Assembly: GCA_030040475.1 (NCBI GenBank)
Contig: JASHTQ010000098.1
Location: 1-8,747, forward strand
Length of the DNA: 8,747 nucleotides
Source of the DNA: Streptosporangiaceae bacterium
GTDB lineage: Bacteria; Actinomycetota; Actinomycetes; Streptosporangiales; Streptosporangiaceae
Direction: 5' to 3'
Made by a program: the position numbers and the translations under genes. Shown piece by piece: positions 7,042-8,747 of this stretch. The stretch's first letter is position 1. Each line of letters starts with the position of its first letter. Under the pieces are notes generated by a model, which had not been told where the DNA came from, made no database searches, and was given only the letters and a program-made list of their open reading frames with translations.

Positions 7042-7266
7042 CGGGACGACGGTTCGGTGCTGCCGCCGGACGTGCGCTTCATCCCGTTCGGTCGTGTCGA
7101 GCCGCTGGTCGCCGTGATGTCCCGTGGCCATCCGCTCGCCGGGCGGGAGCGCGTCCGGCTGCGTGCGCTGGCGGCGACGAGTCGCTTCGTCGATTTCCAG
7201 CCGCGGCCGCCGCCCGGTGCGATGCGCGGGCCGGCCACTCGCCTAAAGGCGCGATGCTGGAGGTGA
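7042..7266 (+). pseudogene. Remnant of a LysR-type transcriptional regulator (effector-binding domain fragment)
   Basis: The plus-strand frame reads LPPDVRFIPFGRVEPLVAVM, then SRGHPLAGRERVRLRALA and RFVDFQP, across about 7057-7203. This matches the part of LysR regulators where a hydrophobic strand is followed by a GHPLAGR-type turn and a helix leading to a (F/L)(V/I)xF strand. An intact LysR protein is about 300 residues with an N-terminal winged helix. Here only about 60 residues are recognisable, no helix-turn-helix segment is found upstream, and the frame stops at 7266 just before a terminator-like hairpin. The nearest ATG (6892) would add about 50 residues with no resemblance. The match is short, so a chance similarity is possible. 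Confidence 0.5.
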
Positions 7267-7268
7267 AA

Positions 7269-7316
7269 CCACCGTCCGTTCGGAAAAATAGGTCTTTTCT
7301 GCTGAACGGGCGGTGG
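7269..7316. terminator. Strong hairpin with flanking T-tract (bidirectional terminator-like)
   Basis: The arms CCACCGTCCGTTC (7269-7281) and GAACGGGCGGTGG (7304-7316) pair over 13 positions with one G-T wobble. Inside them GAAAA (7283-7287) pairs with TTTTC (7295-7299) around a 7-base loop. On the plus strand the stem is followed by C and then TTTTT (7318-7322). On the minus strand the stem is followed by TTTCACC. The best fit is an intrinsic terminator read on the plus strand, marking the end of the former LysR gene. It could instead be the folded remnant of a small inverted-repeat element. Confidence 0.65.
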
Positions 7317-7322
7317 CTTTTT

Positions 7323-7567
7323 CTGCCAAGTTCGGGAATTCATTACGAATGGCGGTCAGCGCATGCTCGAGGACGAGGCGAGCAGGCCGAGAGCGCGGGC
7401 CTGCCCCGACGGCCTCGGTACGGCTGTCGCCCCGGGGGGCAACACGCGCCGGCCAGCGCGGCGCCGTCCCGCCTGGCACCCGGCCGCTGGCGTGATATAT
7501 TTAAAAGTATCAAGTTTCAGGTGCGTGTTTGCCCGCTCTCACGATCTTGAGGCCCACGCCAGACGGA
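7323..7567 (+). promoter_or_regulatory. Upstream region of the VOC gene with AT-rich island
   Basis: No gene is supported in this stretch. An AT-rich island, GATATATTTAAAAGTATC at 7494-7511, stands out sharply from GC-rich flanks and is the most likely promoter core for the downstream gene. A weak pairing is TGGCAC (7474-7479), 16 bases, then TATATT (7496-7501). The -35 match is poor, so the exact hexamers are uncertain. The start codon lies about 110 bases further on, which implies a leader of roughly 100 bases. Confidence 0.35.
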
Positions 7568-7590
7568 TCACCGTTCAGCGGGCCCGGTGA
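7568..7590 (+). other. Short leader hairpin before the VOC gene
   Basis: TCACCG (7568-7573) and CGGTGA (7585-7590) form a perfect 6-base-pair stem around an 11-base loop. It lies 16 bases upstream of the ribosome binding site (7607-7612), within the presumed leader. No T-tract follows, so it is not a simple terminator. It could be a leader structure or operator, or chance in GC-rich DNA. Confidence 0.25.
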
Positions 7591-7606
7591 CCGTCGCGAT
7601 GCTGGT

Positions 7607-7612
7607 AAGGAA
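7607..7612 (+). promoter_or_regulatory. Ribosome binding site for the VOC gene
   Basis: AAGGAA lies 7 bases before ATG 7620. It favours that start (MAVGKLFHIIH) over GTG 7587 or ATG 7599, which have no good site in front. Confidence 0.6.
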
Positions 7613-7619
7613 CCGTCAG

Positions 7620-8546
7620 ATGGCAGTCGGGAAGCTATTTCACATCATCCACATGACCGGCCGGCTCGGCGAGCTCGAGGCCTGGTACGACGACGTGTTC
7701 GCGGTGAAGGTGTTCATGCCGCACAGCTACATGCCCGGAGAGCGCCGTGACGCGTCGCTCGTCTTGCTGGGCGACACCGTCATCGAGCCGCTGGCGCCGG
7801 CCTTCGCCGAGCCCGACTGGTCTCAGTTCCCGCTCGGCCGGTTCTACAGCCGGTTCGGCGACCACTGGCACTCCATCGCCTACTACGCCGACGACACGGT
7901 CGACATCTGGCGCAGGACCCAGGAGCTCGGCCTGCGCACCTACGGCGAGGGCGGCAAGCCGCTCACCGAAGAGCCGGTCTGGGACGAGCAGCATGCCAAC
8001 ACCTCGGTCTTCACGCACCCGAAGGAGACGTTCACCCAGATCGAGTTCTTCGACCCACGTTTCACGAACATGCAGAACCAGGACTTCCGCTTTCTCCCCG
8101 ACTGGGACGGGGACTGGTGGATCAACAACCATCCGGTCAAGACCCCCGGCCTGGCGTACACCACGATCATCGCCCGCGACCTCGACCGCGCGGAGACGAT
8201 CTACACCGAGGGGTTCGGTGGCACGCTGCTGCACAAGGGCGGCTCGGACCTGACGGGTACCGAGGACGTGTACGTGCAGCTCGGTGACACGGTGATCCAG
8301 CTGTCGAAGCCGGTGAAGGACGGCACGATCGCGGCCGAGGACGCGGCCAGGTTCGGCGACAGCCACCACGCGGCCGCATTCAAGGTGCAGGACCTCGACG
8401 ACACCGAGGCGTACTTCACCGAGAAGGGCATCAGGACAGCCGGGCGCGACGACCAGACGCTGATCACCGACCCGAAGACGACCTTCGGCGTGCCGTTCCG
8501 CTGGACCACCTGGGACGTCCCGGGCGGGCCACGCGACGCCAAGTAG
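7620..8546 (+). CDS. Four-module VOC superfamily (glyoxalase/extradiol dioxygenase-fold) protein, 308 aa
   Basis: Cytosolic protein of the vicinal oxygen chelate superfamily, whose members use a divalent metal for isomerase, epimerase, lyase or ring-cleaving reactions. Four beta-alpha-beta-beta-beta modules can be read: about 5-60, 82-147, 177-232 and 248-300. The first two hold all four metal-ligand positions: H8 (FHIIH), E56 (GDTVIEPL), H84 (HWHSIAYY) and E142 (FTQIEFFDP). The equivalent positions in the second pair are Y180, Q227 (GDTVIQLS), H250 and R294, so that half probably does not bind metal. The internal similarity between the halves suggests duplication of a two-module unit. Length and module count resemble type I extradiol dioxygenases, but those bind metal in the C-terminal half, so the substrate cannot be assigned. 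The start is ATG 7620 with AAGGAA 7 bases upstream. GTG 7587 would add 11 residues. It stands alone, converging on the partial gene at the right edge. Confidence 0.88.
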   Translation: MAVGKLFHIIHMTGRLGELEAWYDDVFAVKVFMPHSYMPGERRDASLVLLGDTVIEPLAPAFAEPDWSQFPLGRFYSRFGDHWHSIAYYADDTVDIWRRTQELGLRTYGEGGKPLTEEPVWDEQHANTSVFTHPKETFTQIEFFDPRFTNMQNQDFRFLPDWDGDWWINNHPVKTPGLAYTTIIARDLDRAETIYTEGFGGTLLHKGGSDLTGTEDVYVQLGDTVIQLSKPVKDGTIAAEDAARFGDSHHAAAFKVQDLDDTEAYFTEKGIRTAGRDDQTLITDPKTTFGVPFRWTTWDVPGGPRDAK

Positions 8547-8591
8547 CGAGGTGCACGGGCAGCGGCAGAACGGTACCTCCATTCACCCGGG

Positions 8592-8747
8592 TCAGTTGTA
8601 GCCGTAGCGTTCGAGGAGTTCTTGCACTTCGCCCCATCGGGTATCGGGTGCTGCGTTGATGGCTTGTCCCAGCTCTCGCAGCTTTCGGATGACCGGTGAG
8701 TCATCGCGGATCAGAGCCCTATAGCGCGGGTCTAGGAGATAAGAAAA
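8592..8747 (-). CDS. C-terminal 51 residues of an unrecognised protein, cut by the right edge
   Basis: A minus-strand frame is open from the right edge of the window to TGA at 8592-8594, giving 51 codons and no start in the window. It ends WGEVQELLERYGYN and contains LLDPRYRALIRDDSPVIRKL, a charged and probably helical tail. I do not recognise the family. Protein-like character (amphipathic spacing of Leu/Ile/Val with Arg/Glu/Asp) and termination 45 bases from the stop of the convergent VOC gene support a real gene. GC is 88 of 156 bases (56%), clearly below the rest of the window, and its codons include several A/T-ending ones. This suggests a different origin from its neighbours. No convincing terminator was found between the two stops. 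Confidence 0.6.
   Translation of the reverse strand, partial: FSYLLDPRYRALIRDDSPVIRKLRELGQAINAAPDTRWGEVQELLERYGYN

Noticed and set aside
7243..7479. Minus-strand 78-codon frame containing LVLEHALTAIRNEFPNL, regulator-like at first sight
   Set aside because: It runs straight through the terminator-like hairpin, has no ribosome binding site, and the resemblance covers fewer than 20 residues.
7474..7501. TGGCAC upstream of the AT island as a sigma-54 type -24 element
   Set aside because: No matching -12 element at the required spacing, and sigma-54 is generally absent from actinobacteria.
8548..8579. GAGGT/ACCTC inverted repeat between the convergent VOC gene and the right-edge gene as a terminator
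   Set aside because: Only a 5-base stem with a 22-base loop and no T-tract, which is not distinguishable from chance.
7635..8582. 315-codon open frame on the minus strand
   Set aside because: Antisense shadow of the VOC gene, low-complexity Arg/Val/Gly/Leu, with no motif.

Overview
The window is high-GC DNA with dense G/C-ending codons, strong antisense shadow frames and type VII (ESX/WXG100) secretion genes. This points to an actinobacterium (Actinomycetota). The sequence alone does not support a genus.

Positions 1-4535 (+) hold a large FHA-containing EccC/FtsK-SpoIIIE-type ATPase, the motor of a type VII secretion system (T7SS). Its frame is open to the left edge and encodes what looks like the end of an N-terminal ubiquitin-like domain, so the gene is cut by the window and the first ATG at 96 is internal. 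After the FHA domain come two membrane segments, a Gly/His-rich repeat linker and three P-loop ATPase modules, the second with a degenerate Walker A.

Positions 6659-4541 (-) hold four tightly packed genes that converge on eccC with only 5 bases between the stops. In transcription order they are: a WXG100 protein with non-canonical motifs; a small SseB/SAV_915-like protein; an EspC-like protein with a C-terminal YxxxE secretion signal; and a 394-aa WXG-type protein with a long Gly/Ala-rich hydrophobic C-terminal part. Junctions are a 3-base gap, an ATGA overlap and a GTGA overlap, so translation is probably coupled. The simplest reading is a T7SS substrate cassette served by the neighbouring ATPase. 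The 394-aa protein is the best candidate for an undescribed, possibly membrane-inserting, effector.

Positions 6660-7619 are largely without intact genes. They hold the upstream region of the minus-strand operon, a broken LysR-type regulator remnant (about 7042-7266), a strong terminator-like hairpin (7269-7316) and an AT-rich island with a leader hairpin before the next gene.

Positions 7620-8546 (+) encode a 308-aa four-module VOC-superfamily protein. Its N-terminal half keeps a full H/E/H/E metal-ligand set and its C-terminal half has lost it. The last 156 bases (8592-8747, -) are the C-terminal end of an unrecognised protein with markedly lower GC (88 of 156 bases by hand count), cut by the right edge.
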